A stretch of 64,000 nt of DNA from Zingiber officinale (lineage: Eukaryota > Streptophyta > Magnoliopsida > Zingiberales > Zingiberaceae): assembly GCF_018446385.1 (NCBI RefSeq), contig NW_024589898.1, forward strand, positions 248,001 through 312,000, given 5' to 3'. This document shows positions 45,561 through 58,695 of this stretch, in pieces. Position 1 is the first letter of the stretch, and every line of letters starts with the position of its first letter. The notes under the pieces are model-generated. The model ran no database searches. It worked only from the letters and a program-made list of their open reading frames with translations, and was not told the DNA's origin. A program made the translations under genes and the position numbers.

Positions 45561-48500
45561 AGGGTCAATTTGTTTGCCCGAGGAGAGTTTATATGTTCAT
45601 CGGGGGATGTTCGTCTGCACTTTTTCATTATGTTCAAAAATTAAATGAAATACATGAATGAGTTACATGCATACTTGTTCAAGTTCTATAAGACTACAAG
45701 TGGTTCGCGCTCAAAGGTCGTTCGAGATTCCTCCCATCCACGTCCTGGAGATAGTAGGAACCCGAAGCGAGCTTTTGTATTACCTTATATGGTCCTCCTC
45801 ATTGTGGTGCCAACTTACTAACATCTCCGACAGGTTTGATGCGCTTCCATACTAGATCACCGACTTGGAAGAACCTTGGGATTACCCTCCTGTTGTAGTT
45901 CTGTCTCATCCGTTGCCGATATGATGTAAGGCGGGCTACTACTCTATCATGAATTTCTCCTATAAGGTCCAGCTCTATAAGATGCCGACCTGAATTACCA
46001 TCATCATATAACCACCTCCGATTAGATTCCACCCCAACCTCTATAGGGATTACTGCTTTTCCACCATACACCAACTGAAAAGGAGTTATGCCTGTAGCTT
46101 CTCTGAGAGTAGTACGATATGCCCACAATACACTAGGAAACTCAGCTACCCAGCTACCACCAACAAGATCTAATTTAGTTTTAAAACCTCTAATAATTTC
46201 CCTATTGGTTATCTCTGCTTATCCGTTGCTCTATGGGTAAGCCACAGAGGTAAATGCTTGTGTAATACCATATCCCGCACACCATTCCTTAATCCTTTCT
46301 CGTTGGAATTATCTTCCATTATCAGAAACCAGCTTGTGTGGAATACCAAATCTACAAATGATATGTTGCCATAGGAATTTGATAATCGCGTGTTCAGTAA
46401 TCCTGGCCAATGGTTCAACCTCCATCCATTTTGAGAAATAGTCTACAACCACCAATAGGAATTTCCTTTGTGCTATTACCAAAGGAAAAGGGTTAACTAT
46501 ATCCATACCCCATTGATCAAAAGGACAAGATACTATAGAAGTTTTCAATAGACCAGTGGGGTCATGTGTAATGTTCTGATGCTTCTGACAAGACATACAT
46601 GTTCTTACCGGTCGAGCTGCATCTTCTTGTAAAGTAAGCCAAAAATACTCAGCCAATAATATTTTGCGAGCTAAGGATCTCCCTCCTATATGACTGCCAC
46701 AAGAACCCTGATGAACCTCTTGGAGAATATATTGTATATCCTTCGGCCCTATACACTTGAGCAGAGGACTAGAGAAAGCCTTTTTATAAAGCTGATCGTC
46801 CACCATAGTATATCGGACATCCCTCTTCTTGAATATCCGTGCTTGTTCTTCATCTTCTGGTAGAACACCTTGCTGAAGGAATAAAATGATTGATGCTCTC
46901 CAATCACCTTGTATTTCTGCATCGGTCTGTCGTTCAATATAGGATACCAACACAATCTGCTCTACAGGCCTATCCAAGTTCCAAGGTATTATAGTTGAGG
47001 CCAATTTAGCCAACTCATCTGCCACTTGATTTTCTGATCGAGGGATCTTCTATATAGTTACTTCTTGGAACTCTAATTTCAACTTGTCAAATGCTTCTGC
47101 ATATAATTTAAGTCGCTTATTATTGATTTCAAAATTTCCTGTTAACTGTTATGTTACTAGCTGGGAGTCAGAATACATCCAAACTCGAGCGGCCCCTACA
47201 TGCCGAGTGACCTATAACACTGCAATCAGTGCTTCATATTCTGTTTCATTATTAGTGGCTCTATAATTTAACTGGATAGAAAGTTGCATCCGATCATCCC
47301 TTGGTGATATAAGAAGAATCCAAATACCACTACCTTGTCGAATAGAAGATCCATCCACATATATTTTCCAAGTTCCATCTTCCTCTGGGCCTTGTATCTC
47401 TGTTATAAAGTCAACCAGAGCTTGTGCCTTAATTACCGACTGAGACTGATATTGTATATCATATTCACTAAGTTCCGTCATCCATTTGATTAACTGCCCG
47501 GATGCCTTAGGATTAAGAAGAACTCGACCGAGAGTGCTGTTAGTTAATACTATAATTGCATGCGATAAGAAATATGGACGTAATCTTCTAGCTACTAAAA
47601 CCAATCCATAAGCCAACTTCTCAAGTATAGTATAGCGACACTCGGCTCCTTTTAGTAAATGACTCAAAAAGTATACAAGTTGTTGTTTCTTTCCATCTTG
47701 CCTTACTAGAACCGAGCCTACAGCATGCTCATTTGCTGACAAGTAAATCCATAATGTTTCTTCTACTATAGGCTTGGCTAATACGGGTAAAGTTGACAAA
47801 TAATTTTTTAATTCTTAGAATGTCTGGTCACATTCTTCATCCCATTGGAATTTAGTAGCCTTCCTTAGTATCTTGAAGAAGGGGAAGCTTCGGTCAACCG
47901 ATCTAGAAATGAAGCGAGATAGCATGTGATTTTCTTACTCGATTTGAGTCACCATCAGTGGGCCCTCCCGCTATCATGTTAATGTTGCTCCAGGCGGCAT
48001 TACTTCTGTTTTCTTCTTGTCGAGCGGAGGATGGTTCTTGTTGCATCTGTTCGGGCATTTGCACCTGTGTTTGCCTAGTGGGGAGTTGTAACACTACGAA
48101 TTGTGGTTCAGTTGTTCTATACTCCAGTTTGAGGGGACTATTCTGTCGTAGATAAGATGGCTGATTAGGAAATGGAGCATGTCGGCGATACCGAACATTA
48201 CTCATTTGCTGATTCTTCAGAGCAAAGCAATTCTTTGTGTTGTGGGTCTTCATCATATGATACATACACCATCTTTGTGGAGCTGACTGCGACATCTCCA
48301 CATGCTGAATTGCTTGTGGTCGTGGCTTCGGTGGATGATGCAGAGGACCTGCTTGTGGTCCTCTAGGGGGTTGAACAAGAGCCATAGGACGTTCATTAAC
48401 TGGAGTAAGATTAGGTAGAATGCCCTCCTTTTTTCGAGCAGCTTGAGTTTCTTCAACATTAATAAATTTAGTAGCTCTTTCAATTAATAAATCAAAGTTG

Positions 48501-49382
48501 GTGGGAGAATTTCTCACCAGATCTTTAAAGAAGTCACTATCATTGAGACCTTGAGAAAAGACACTCACCAGAATTTTAGTAGTGACAGAAGGAACATCAA
48601 TAGCCACTTGATTAAATCTTTTAATATAAGCTCTAATACTTTCTTTGGGCCCCTGTTTAATAGAGAAAAGACTCCACGGAGTCTTTTGATATCTCCTGTT
48701 ACTAGAGAAATGGTGGAGAAATACCTTCCTGAAGTCCTTGAAATGCCTAATAGAGTTTTCTGACAACCTTTTGAACCACCTCTGAGCAGCACCTCCGAAA
48801 GTGGTTAGGAACATTCGACACTTGACTCCATCAATGAATTGTTGTAATAGAGCCACGTTCTTGAACTTGAGTAGATGATCCTCTGGATCTGTTGTTCCAG
48901 AGTATTCTCCAATGTTTAGGTAAGAGATCATCCAGTACCCTCTGAGAGAAAGGAATGACTATTCTCTCAGGGGAACTATCATTGGCCACCATTTTCCCCT
49001 TACGCTTGTCCCTTACTGGTGCTTCACTAGAGGATTCCTGAAGTATTGGTCGACGTCCTCCTTCTTCAATAGGAGTATGGAAAAAGGGCCGAGGACGATG
49101 AGTGGGAGAAACAATAGCAGGAGGTATGTAAATGTTATCTTCCTCATCCATACCTCTTTCCCTTTGAGGATTGGTTGTAGAGATGGCCGGATTTACCGCC
49201 ATGGGTAGCATTCCATTAGTATTAGCTTGTTGTTGTTGTTGCAAAGCTTTCTGTACCCTTGCAGCGATGAGTAATTCTAGATCTTCTTGTGTTAAAGTGA
49301 CGATATGGGTTTTTCCAACGCCCTCCATCGCGAAGATTTAGATTCAGGTGAAAATTCCCACAGACGACGCCAAATTCGATCC
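44366..49382 (-). mobile_element. Ty3 retrotransposon, Tat lineage, internal region
   Basis: Read on the minus strand. Near the right end lies TTTGGCGTCGTCTGTGGGAA (about 49350-49372), the leader typical of Tat elements. Parts seen: gag, about 47900-49330, including a retrotransposon-gag core (EYSGTTDPEDHLLKF, then WFKRL) and an IAGGPTDGDS block; an RNase H region, about 47200-47800, with a second, archaeal-type RNase H start (KIYVDGSSIRQGSG) that marks the dual-RNase-H Tat lineage; and integrase, about 45800-47030 (HHCC-like start, DQWGMDIVNPF, FGIPHKLVSDNG). Protease and reverse transcriptase were not recognised. Broken, with several breaks. The tandem arrays lie on its 3' side. Confidence 0.85.
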
Positions 49383-51070
49383 TGTCTAAATCCAATGAGA
49401 TGAAACACTGGTGTTCTGGTGAATGAAGATGGTGAATAAGATGAGTCCCGAGGATCTAAAGAAACTCGGGTGCAGTGGATCTCCGGTGAAACTCCGAGGG
49501 ATGATTAGGAAGGTAGATGAAGAAGATCCTGGTGTTGTAAATCTAAAGAATGAAACCTCCAATGAAGTAGATTTGAAGAGGATGAAGTTTGACAAAGTAG
49601 ATCTGATGAAGGAGAACTCTAGCGAAGCAGATCTGTTAGAGAGAACCTTGCCTGCGCACCATGAGATCAACCAACAAAGCGTTAGTGACCTAAGACCGGG
49701 GTGAGAATCCCTGGCTAGACCCTCCGATGTTCAAGTCAGTTCTCTCGTTGGAAGATGAAGGAAAAGGAAGAAGAACAATAAAACTGAAGTGGAATTAGGG
49801 TTTGAGTGATGATGTTCACCTTTTTTGGCTAGCGGAGGGGATTCCCCTTTTTATACCACCTCATATAACCTCCGCAGTCATGAGGTGGACCCCGGTTCGT
49901 TAGAGTTTGTTAGGAGATGACGTCATCTGTAATAATAGTTCAAGGAATCTTTTTTGTACTCCAGATGTACCTTCTTTGTCGTTTAGTTCACTTGTAGAAG
50001 TTTCTAGAAAATATTTCCCGTCAAATGAAACAGGCTGTCATATGATCACATATTGTTCACATATTATTAATATAACAGATGTATTTGTATATTGAGAATA
50101 TTTTCTGTTAAGCTAATTTTGGTCAAGTATATGTAAAAGATGTAACAAGGTTGTTTATGCCCGACCGGATTTTGCCAGGTCGATCTTATACTAATAGCCT
50201 TAGAAAAGTGCGTGTCTATATGCCCGTCTGGGATTCTATTATCGAGCGTATTATGCCTATGCTCAATCGGATATTTCCAAGCCGAGCCCGTTCTGATAAC
50301 CTTAGTAAGTTATATGTCTGCTCGCCCGCCCTAGATTATATTACCGAGTGGGTTATGTTCATGCTCGGCCGAACTTCTACTACCGAGTGTGTTATATTTA
50401 TATTGTGTTTATGCCCGATTAGGCTTTGTCTACTGAATCATGTTGAGCCTTATAATATGCCATTGGTCTTCGCTTGGCCGGTTATATGATAGAGATTGCT
50501 TAGGAATGCATACCTTTAAGCTCGGCTGGGATTTTCCTGCTGAGTGTTCCTAGGTTCATTGACACTCTGGTACTTTAGTTTAACTAGTACTTTATGCTCG
50601 GTCGAACCTCGACTGTCGAACGTATCTGAACACGCTAGTCCTTTATCTATTTTTGTTCAGTCGGGCTTACATTCTCAATCGAGTTTATATTCTCGGTCGG
50701 GATTACATGCTCGACCGAGGATCTCCTGCCGAACGTATGTGTGTGTGCTAATATTTCACTTATTTTGGTTCGTTCGATACTCCATGCTCGGCAGAGCTTT
50801 GCCTGCCGAACATATCTACATGTGTCGTGCCCTTAGTTAGTTTAGCATGGCTGGTCTTACATTTTTGACCGGGATTTGCTTACCAAGCGTATCTATCTTA
50901 CTCGAGCCTCCCTACTTGTTCTTTCTTCTCCTTATATCTCTTTTCTCATTATTGTACAGGATCTGCTTCTTATAACCCGTATCAGTGTGCAATTCCCATC
51001 TTCTTCAAATGAGAGAGATAAAATACAATATCAGAGAAATCATAAACAAAAAAGAAGATTTGCTCCTTAG
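49383..51070 (-). mobile_element. 5' LTR-side sequence of the Ty3 element with degenerate repeats
   Basis: On the minus strand an LTR-like end falls at about 49383 (GATTTAGACA), next to the Tat leader. Going right, 49420-49740 has repeated GATGAAG/AGATCTG phrases, then a mixed stretch, and 50150-50920 is a degenerate tandem region with phrases such as ATGCTCGGCCGAAC, CTGCCGAACGTAT and CCGAGTG every 60-100 bp. The outer end is uncertain (about 50.9-51.1 kb). No protein seen. Confidence 0.5.
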
Positions 51071-51175
51071 CGATCACGTGGGTCAGTAAGACAATGAGAG
51101 AATATGGGGGAACAGGGAAAGCATCTAAGTAACTAAGTTTGCACATGTTCTTAAAAGGCAAAACTTTGAGCAGTT

Positions 51176-54006
51176 TGTTAGTGTGATGCTAATTAGAAGT
51201 AGATATCCGTCTACCACTTATCATAAATTCACACTCAATTTGGGGATTGATAGTTCTTGTAAAAACCTAAACCACATGAATTCTAAAACATAAAGAACTC
51301 ACATATAAGAAATACATGAACAAGAAAATCTAGTTTCATCAATTAAATATGACATAAGAAAAATAAATACATAAACATAATGATAAAGAACCTGATTGAA
51401 GAGTCATGTCTTTGTCCTTTAGCCTCATTTAGAAGACCTTGAGGAAGAAGCGGAAGCAAACGGGGAGGATTTTCCAAGGGACTTAGGGGATGACAGCGCC
51501 GTAAAGCTTCTTGTCAATGGAGAATAAGAAACTATGTCAAGATTCTTCCCTAAACCCTTAGGGACCAACCTTATATATAGTGGACATCTATTATCAGCTC
51601 ATAGATGATAATAAATGTGAAACTATAGGTCCCTATATATAGTGAACATCTATTATCAATATATAGATGATAATAGATGTGGGGCTATAGGTTCTACACA
51701 TACAAGATTTACATCGAACAACCGAACCCAATAAGCCTAAGTTAGATCACTTTAATGAGTTCAATTTGTACTCATATGCATAACTTACAATTAAGCCCAC
51801 TAATTAGAGACAATAACCAACAATCTCTCACTTGGGCTATTTGTGAGTTGTATATGGAACACAAGTAAAACTTTAGTTGATATCAAACTTTATGGGTACG
51901 GAATACTCCTGTAAATAATCTGGTCCATTAATTTCATTGGTATAGGACTAAAGAGGTCATAGCTACTGTATATGATCATAACAAGCCCCAACAGTAATCA
52001 CAATATCAATGTCATTAATGACATAGATCAAGATGTAGATGTGTAGAGTGAAAATTATATGAAATATGATCAGTACATGTCAATTTTCAATTGGTCCTAA
52101 GATGACCTCAAAAGAGGTCAGATTATATTTGCAAAATACTTTATGCTAAACTGCAATAGCAAATCATGATCCAAACTGTATGATTCAAAAAAGGAATCTA
52201 TATCTTATTTACAAACACCAAATACTAAACAACCATAGTAAATAATGATATCATAGTCAGAGTGTCAAACAAACATATAAATTCCCATTAATGTTTTGAA
52301 CTTTAAGTACATACAATAATCAAAATAAATGTTTATCTTTATTAATCAACATAGAGCAATAAATACAGACTTCTACTAGATGAGTTCTTCTTCCATAAGA
52401 AGGACTCATATATCCACAACATGCGCATGAACACCTTAGGTACCAAGCCTTTGGTGAGTGGATTGACGAACATGGAATTTGTGTTGATGTGCTCTACCAT
52501 AATCTAACAACTCTGAACTCTTTTTTAACTACTAGAAACTTGATGTCGATGTTTTTAGACTTTGACGAACTAGGATTGTTCTTGGCATAAAGTTCTGTGG
52601 CTTTATTATCACAGTATATCCTTAATGGTCTGTCAATGCCATCAACGATCTGCAATGCTGTGATGAAGTTTCACAGCCAAATCCTGTGATTGGATGCTTC
52701 ATAGCATGCTACCAACTCTGTCTCCATAGTAGAAGTGTCTACTAGCGTTTGCTTGTTCCTCTTCCAAGATATAGCCCCTCCAGTAAGCATGAAATATATA
52801 GCCCGAAGTATATCTTCTGCTATCCAAGCATCCAGTAAAATCGGAGTCTGAATATCCAATCACCTCTAGATGATCTGATCTCCGATACGTGAGCATATGT
52901 CCTTTAGTTCTTTGCAAATACCACATCACTCTCTTTACCACTTTCTAGTGCGATGGTTCTGAGTTACTTACATATCTGCCTAATATCCCTACTATAAATG
53001 CTATATCTGGTCAAGTACAAATTTGTGCATACATGAGACTTCTCTCTGCTGACGTATATGAGAATTGTTCCATCTCCTTTATTTCAAGTTCAAGCTGTGG
53101 ACACTAATGCAAGTTAAACTTGTCACCTCTTGACACAAGTGTGACACTAGGTGTATAGTTCTGCATACCATACCTTATAAGCACCTTTTCAATATAGGTT
53201 TGTTGTAAAAGTCCAAGAATACCTTTTGAACGATCATGATAGATCTATATGCCTAAAACAAAAGATGCTTCACCAAGATCTTTCATTTCAAAATTACCAG
53301 ATAGAAATGACTTGGTTTGATGCAGCATATCCTTATTATTGCTCGCAAGTAATATATCGTCCACATACAAAATAAGTATAACAAATTTGCTCCCACTGAA
53401 CTTGACATATACACACTGATCAACAGGGTTCTCTTTAATCTAAATGAGATAATCACTTGATCAAATTTCTGGTACCACTGAGGGGATGCCTGCTTTAAAC
53501 TATAAATGAACTTCTTTAATCTACATACTAGGTGCTTTGAGTCTTTGCACCATATATATAGACTTCTCTATGTCTCCATTGAGAAATACAACCTTTACAT
53601 CCATTTGATGTAGCTCTAAATTATAATAAGCTACAAGTGTCATGATTACCCTAAGGGAGTCTTTCGTTAACACTGGTGAGAAATTTTCCTTGTAATCAAG
53701 GTCTTCTTTCTGAGTGAATCCCCTGTCAACAAGATGAGCCTTATACTTTTTGACATTGCCCCTTGAATCCTGCTTGGTTTTAAATATCCATTTACAACCA
53801 ACGGACTTCTTTCCTTCAGGCAATTCAACAAGTTCCTAAACGTTATTGTCTGCCATAGACTTCAACTCTTCTTGCATGGCGTTAATCCATCTTTTAGGGT
53901 TAGTGCATTATTTAACTTCTTGGAAAGATGTAGGATCACCTTCCAACCCTATGTCAAAATCATGCTCTTGGAGATAAACATAATCATGAGAATTTGTGGT
54001 TCTCCG
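51176..54006 (-). mobile_element. Copia retrotransposon (element J), minus strand, 3' part
   Basis: A 3' LTR spans about 51176-51822 (right end CCAACA), next to a purine-rich tract on the minus strand (51823-51838). The internal region holds a Copia RNase H (about 52670-52945, with GYSDSDFTGCLDSRRYTSGY) and reverse transcriptase (about 53400-53830, with GCKWIFKTK and HQMDVKVVFLNG). It stops at 54006, where element F was inserted. Broken, several breaks. Its LTR resembles that of element A. Confidence 0.8.
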
Positions 54007-55279
54007 TGTTGGTGTGGGAAGCATCTGACGATCGAACATAAGTTTTGATAATGGAAAAGGAGTCAAAATTAAGCTTATTTGTGATCTAACATATCTGATG
54101 GAGATTGCAGGAAAGTCCTAAGTGCTCTTAGGCAAAAGTCCTAGCTGCGGTTAGGCAAGGTGAAAACCCTAGGGGGTGGTAACCCTAGGTCCTAGGGGGC
54201 GGTAACCCTAGGTGGAGGAAAATCCCAAGGGGTGGTAACCTTAGGTCTTAGGGGGTGGAAACCCTAGGTGGAGGAAAATCCTAAGGGGGGGGGGTAACCT
54301 TAGGTCCTAGGGGGTGGTAACCCTAGGTGGAGAAAAACCCTAGGGGGCGGTAACCATAGGTCCTAGGGGGTGGTAACCCTAGGCAGAAAGTTCAGTCGGT
54401 CTGGAGGATCAGACTGCCACCAGGTAATTTCTCCTGAGGGAAGTAGGTGAGGACGCGTTCCCCGCAGAGGGAACAGTAGGCGTCGGGTCGACTTAGGGTT
54501 TCCGGTCGGAGATTCGAAGTCCGATGACTGTCACACTCTATATTCATACTGTTATTTATGTGCTAACATTGTCTTGCAGGGTATGTTGTTGTTTTGGGAC
54601 TAACATGTCTTGTAGGTACAAAAGGAATAAGCTAAGCCTCGGATGAACAGTATTCGAGGCGCCTCCATGGAGCTTGGAGGCGCCTTGGGTGCAAAGGAGC
54701 TGAAGTCTGCGCGGTAGTGCTGGAGGCGCCTTGGACCAGAGATTGGAGGCGCCTTGGATTGACTTGAAGGCGCCTTCAAGTGGATAAGTTGTGACCAGGT
54801 CCGTTCTGATCCACGCGGCTGACTCGGCTTGTTGGAGGCGCCTTGGATGGTGTTGGAGGCGCCTCCAGCAGTGCATAAAAGGAGCTCTCGAGCAGCAAGT
54901 TAAATCATCAATTCTTAAGCGAGCTTTTTCCATCTAGCTACTTACGAGAAGCTTCGGCGAAGCAACAACTTGACGCCGACGACCCGGAATTCTAAATATG
55001 ACATTTCACTCGTCGTTGGTATACTCTTTTATTACTGTTAATTGTACTTGCTTGTAAAAGATTTTCGATATTATAGTTGTTACCCATCGGAAGCGATCAA
55101 CGATCGCAGGCCTTGGAGTAGGAGTCTCCACAGGCTCCGAACCAAGTAAATATCCTGTGTCCTTCTGTGTTTTTCTTTTCTTTACTGTTTTCGCTGCTTT
55201 AACTCGAACAATTTATGAATTTGAAACGTGTGAAAGCCACGAGCACTATTCACCCCCCCTAGCGCTTCTCGATCCAACA
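54007..55279 (+). mobile_element. 5' LTR of element F
   Basis: TGTTGGTGTGGG start and CGATCCAACA end, followed by the iMet-type primer site TGGTATCAGAGC at 55282-55293. It contains a 57-bp minisatellite (54166-54385), seven GGCGCC palindrome boxes (54655-54867, the last as GGAGGCGCCTCC), a TATA-like box at 54873-54882, the hairpin module at 55112-55146 (outer CTTGG/CCAAG) and a C-rich tract by the end. 1273 bp. Inserted in the Copia element J. Confidence 0.85.
54166..54385. repeat. Minisatellite in LTR F, 55-59-bp unit, about four copies
   Basis: Units begin AGGTCCTAGGGGG at about 54187, 54243, 54302 and 54357, each followed by GGTAACCCTAGGTGGAG and AAAATCCTAAGGGG. CCTAGG palindromes recur at unit starts and middles. 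Confidence 0.85.
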
Positions 55280-56919
55280 ATTGGTATCAGAGCGAGGTAG
55301 CGTTGATCTGGTGTAACCACCAATCACGCATTTCTTTCGTGGTGTTTTCTATTTTTCGGAGTCGATTGGAATTAGCATAATTGCTATTTTCTAATCAAGT
55401 TCTTTTCGTTATCGAACTCTTTTCTCGAAGTCGGTGCAACACCACTCGAGAACATAATTTACCCTTATTTTCATACCGCACTACTAATCCAGGATCAAGT
55501 CCTGGGATATTCTTTTGTTATTTTTCTGTCTCAGATCTAAATGGCCCACAAGAAGGCTACAACACTGTCCATTCCCCGCTCTTCACCAGAGAGGACTTCG
55601 GTTACTGGAAGGGCAGAATGGAGAACTTCCTGAAGATCCAGTTCGAGAAGTGGATGATCGTCAAGACCGGATTTGAACTATCAACTAACGAAGATGGCAA
55701 ACCAACACCCTGCGAAGACTGGGATCCAACATTAATCAAGAAGGTGGAAGCAAATGCCAGAGCAATGTGTACCCTCCAGTGCGGATTGACGAAGGAGGAG
55801 CTAAACCGCGTCGGCCCATTCTCGAGCGCCAAGGAGCTATGGGAGAAGATGATCAAGCTTCACGAAGGGACCTCTGACACCAAGGTAAGTAAGAGGGACT
55901 TAATTTTTAAAAAATTATACAATATTAAATTGCAGGAAGGTGAGACGGCTGCCCAACTCCACGCCCGGATACAAGGTCTACTCAATGACCTTCATGCGAT
56001 CGGACAAAAGGTGGAGAACCGGGACATAATCAGGTACTCTCTGAACGCTTTTCCGAGGAACACCTTGTGGGCATCAATGGTAGATGCTTACAAGGTTTAT
56101 AAGGATCTTTCTTGCATTAAATTAGACGAGTTATTCTTCGAATTTGAGTTGCATGAGCAGATTAATGCACGCCCTACCGAGAAAGGGTTGGCTTTGGTTG
56201 CAGGTACAGGAAGAGCACGTGAATCGAAAACAAAACGTAGAACCAAGCCGGAGTCAGAAGAAGAACTAGATTCGGACGATGATGACGACGAGCTCACAAC
56301 CGAAATCATCAACCTGGTGAAGAAACTCTACAAAAAGAAAGGCTTCAACAAAAAGGATGTCAGAAAGGTCATCTAATCCAAAGAAGCCCAACCAAGCTCA
56401 AAGGTCAAATTCGAGGCGACGTGCTACGGGTGCAATCAGAAGGGGCACATCAAGGCGAACTGCCTGAACCAGAAGGATCCGAAGAAATCAAGGAGAAAGA
56501 AGGCCCTGAAGGTAACGTGGGACAAGTCCTCTTCTGAGGAATACGACGACGAAGAACTCGAGCAGACGAGTTTTCTCGCGTTGATGGCCTGGGACTACAC
56601 CAACGAATCAGGAAGCGAGGACGAATCGGAAGCCGAGTCTAAGAGAAGCCACAGATCCATATCTGTTTTCGAAGGGCCAAATCCCTCTGTAAGTACGAAT
56701 CGCCTTTACAGTTTAATTAATTATTTAATGCATAAAGTAGCTAAGTCAAAGTTCAGATCAAGTCACTTCTAAAGGAGGTAACATCCCTTAAAGAAGCGAC
56801 TAATAACGAATCCTTGACTGAATCTATTCAGACTGGAACCTCAACTCAAGTCCAAAAACTTGAGGAAGAGAATTCCAGCTTGAAAAGTCAAGTCAAGGAT
56901 TTGAAGACTACGTTGGAAC
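55280..56919 (+). mobile_element. Gag region of element F (Copia-like), part before the nested element
   Basis: Primer site, then a gag frame, about 55540-56380, with the UBN2-type gag core (REDFGYWKGRMENFL, then LWEKMIKLHEGTSDTK and VSKRDLIFKKL). An Asp/Glu-rich stretch follows, then a CCHC zinc knuckle CYGCNQKGHIKANC at 56422-56463 and an acidic tail. The region is interrupted at 56919 by element G and resumes at 61338. No pol in view. Broken, few breaks. Confidence 0.8.
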
Positions 56920-58015
56920 TGTTGGATCTCGTGGTTGTTTTGATGTGATCAACCTAGTTTAGGTTAGGTCCTGTTTGTCTGATCCCTGTGTCTAAGTGTG
57001 CAGGAGCTTAGGAGCGCAGGAAGTCGAGCGGTAGACGCAGCTAGCCAGAAGGACGGCACGGAAAGGGAGCCGACGGGATCGGTGCGTCCGAAGGACGAGA
57101 GAGTTGCGGAAGAGTACACCGGTGGACATGAAGAACGTGCGCGACATTCGAGGGACGTAAAGCCAGGACGGAAGACTGCTCGAGGAGAAGGCCGGGAATT
57201 GGGTTCGGGCGAGCCCTATTCCGGTTGGCTGAAATCACCCAAGCAAACCGAACCAGAGCAAGTCAACCGGGAGTTGACTTGACAAATGTTCGGTCGACCG
57301 AACGCCATGATCGGTCGACCGAACCCCTATCAACAGAAGGCAGCCGTTGGTGACACATCAGCAGACACGTCAACAACCAGCTGTTGGCTGATCGGTCAAC
57401 CAGACCCTCTGATCGGTCGACCGAACCAGAGATAAACCCAAGACTCAGTCAAGCATTCTGATCGGGCCAGCTCAGGGAAAGACCGTTGGCTGATCGTTCG
57501 ACCGAATAATGGGATCGGTTGACTGAACGTAGGCTCGATCCACACAGACTGCATCTGGACGGAAGGTTGGCCAAGTACGCAAGTTTGGTCGACCGAATCT
57601 GGGGATTGGTCGACCGAATCTGGGGATTGGTCGACCGATCCCTCTCGAGTCAAAACCTGATCTCGAAGATCAGGTGATCTGATAAGCTTTGGAACCCCCA
57701 TATAAAGGGGCCTCGAACAGCAATGAAAAAACAAGTATGTACTTTCATTTCTTAGCAACTTCTGTGCTTTCCAATTGTGTAAAAGGCTTCTCCGCCTTCA
57801 GAGAAGGAGACTCTACTAGTGCGCCTATTCAACCGCCTTGGATTAACAACTTTCTTGGTTGTAACCAAGTCAAAACCGCTGAGTCGTCTCTTTTATTTTC
57901 TGTTGTTTATTTTATTATTCTTGTTGCTTTATCTTAGAGTTGAAAGTTTGAGGAGGGTATACTTTTTGAGTTACAGGCAATTCACCCCCCTCTTGCCGGT
58001 CCCGCTGCACCATCA
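56920..58015 (+). repeat. 5' LTR of element G
   Basis: Holds about ten GGTCGACC-centred palindromes (57289-57650; best form TTCGGTCGACCGAA), a TATA box at 57701-57710, the hairpin module at 57836-57868 (outer CTTGG/CCAAG, inner ACAAC/GTTGT) and a C-rich tract near 57985. Confidence 0.88.
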
Positions 58016-58470
58016 AGTGGTATCAGGGCCCAACAGCCTCGGAAGGACTAACCGCCGTCTGAAGCACAAAGATCAGGACAATGGCCGGCGCGAACATTCA
58101 TCCCCCGAAGTTTGACGGAGATTTCGCTACATGGAAGCGAAAAATGGAGGTATTTTTTAAAACTAAATTTGATATACTCTTAATAATGAAATATGGATAT
58201 GAAGTGCCAAAAGACAAAGAAGAGTACAACTGGACGAAGAAGAGCAGGCTGATTTCGTGGCCAACGGAAAGGCTGAGTTCCACCTACTCAACGTTCTGCC
58301 GCCTCAGGAGGTAAGTCGGATCGGAAGCTACGACTCTACAAAAGACCTCTGGGAAAAATTCCTGGAGCTTCACGAAGGTACCTCCGAAGCGAAGCTTGCA
58401 AAGCGTGACATCCTCCGGATACAACTAACAAACCTCCGGATGAATAATGGCGAGAAGGTAGCGCAACTCC

Positions 58471-58695
58471 TAGGGGTGAACATTCAGTTAATTCGGTTAA
58501 TTTGATATTAATTTTGTATAAATTCTTTTTATTGTTATTTTAAACAAATTTAGTTAATTCGGTGTTAACTGAAATAACTAATTCAGTTAATTCAGTTTTA
58601 GTAAAATTTTGATTTGATTCAGTTAGCCAACACTAAATCGATTTTTGGTTAATTCGGTTAATTTATGGACCGAATTAACCGAATGCTCACCCCTA
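58471..58695. mobile_element. hAT-type MITE inside element G
   Basis: 225 bp with an 8-bp target duplication GCAACTCC (58463-58470 and 58696-58703), the hAT hallmark. Inverted ends: left TAGGGGTGAACATTCAGTTA, right (reverse-complemented) TAGGGGTGAGCATTCGGTTA. The interior repeats GGTTAATTCGGTTAAT words. It has no coding capacity. Confidence 0.9.
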
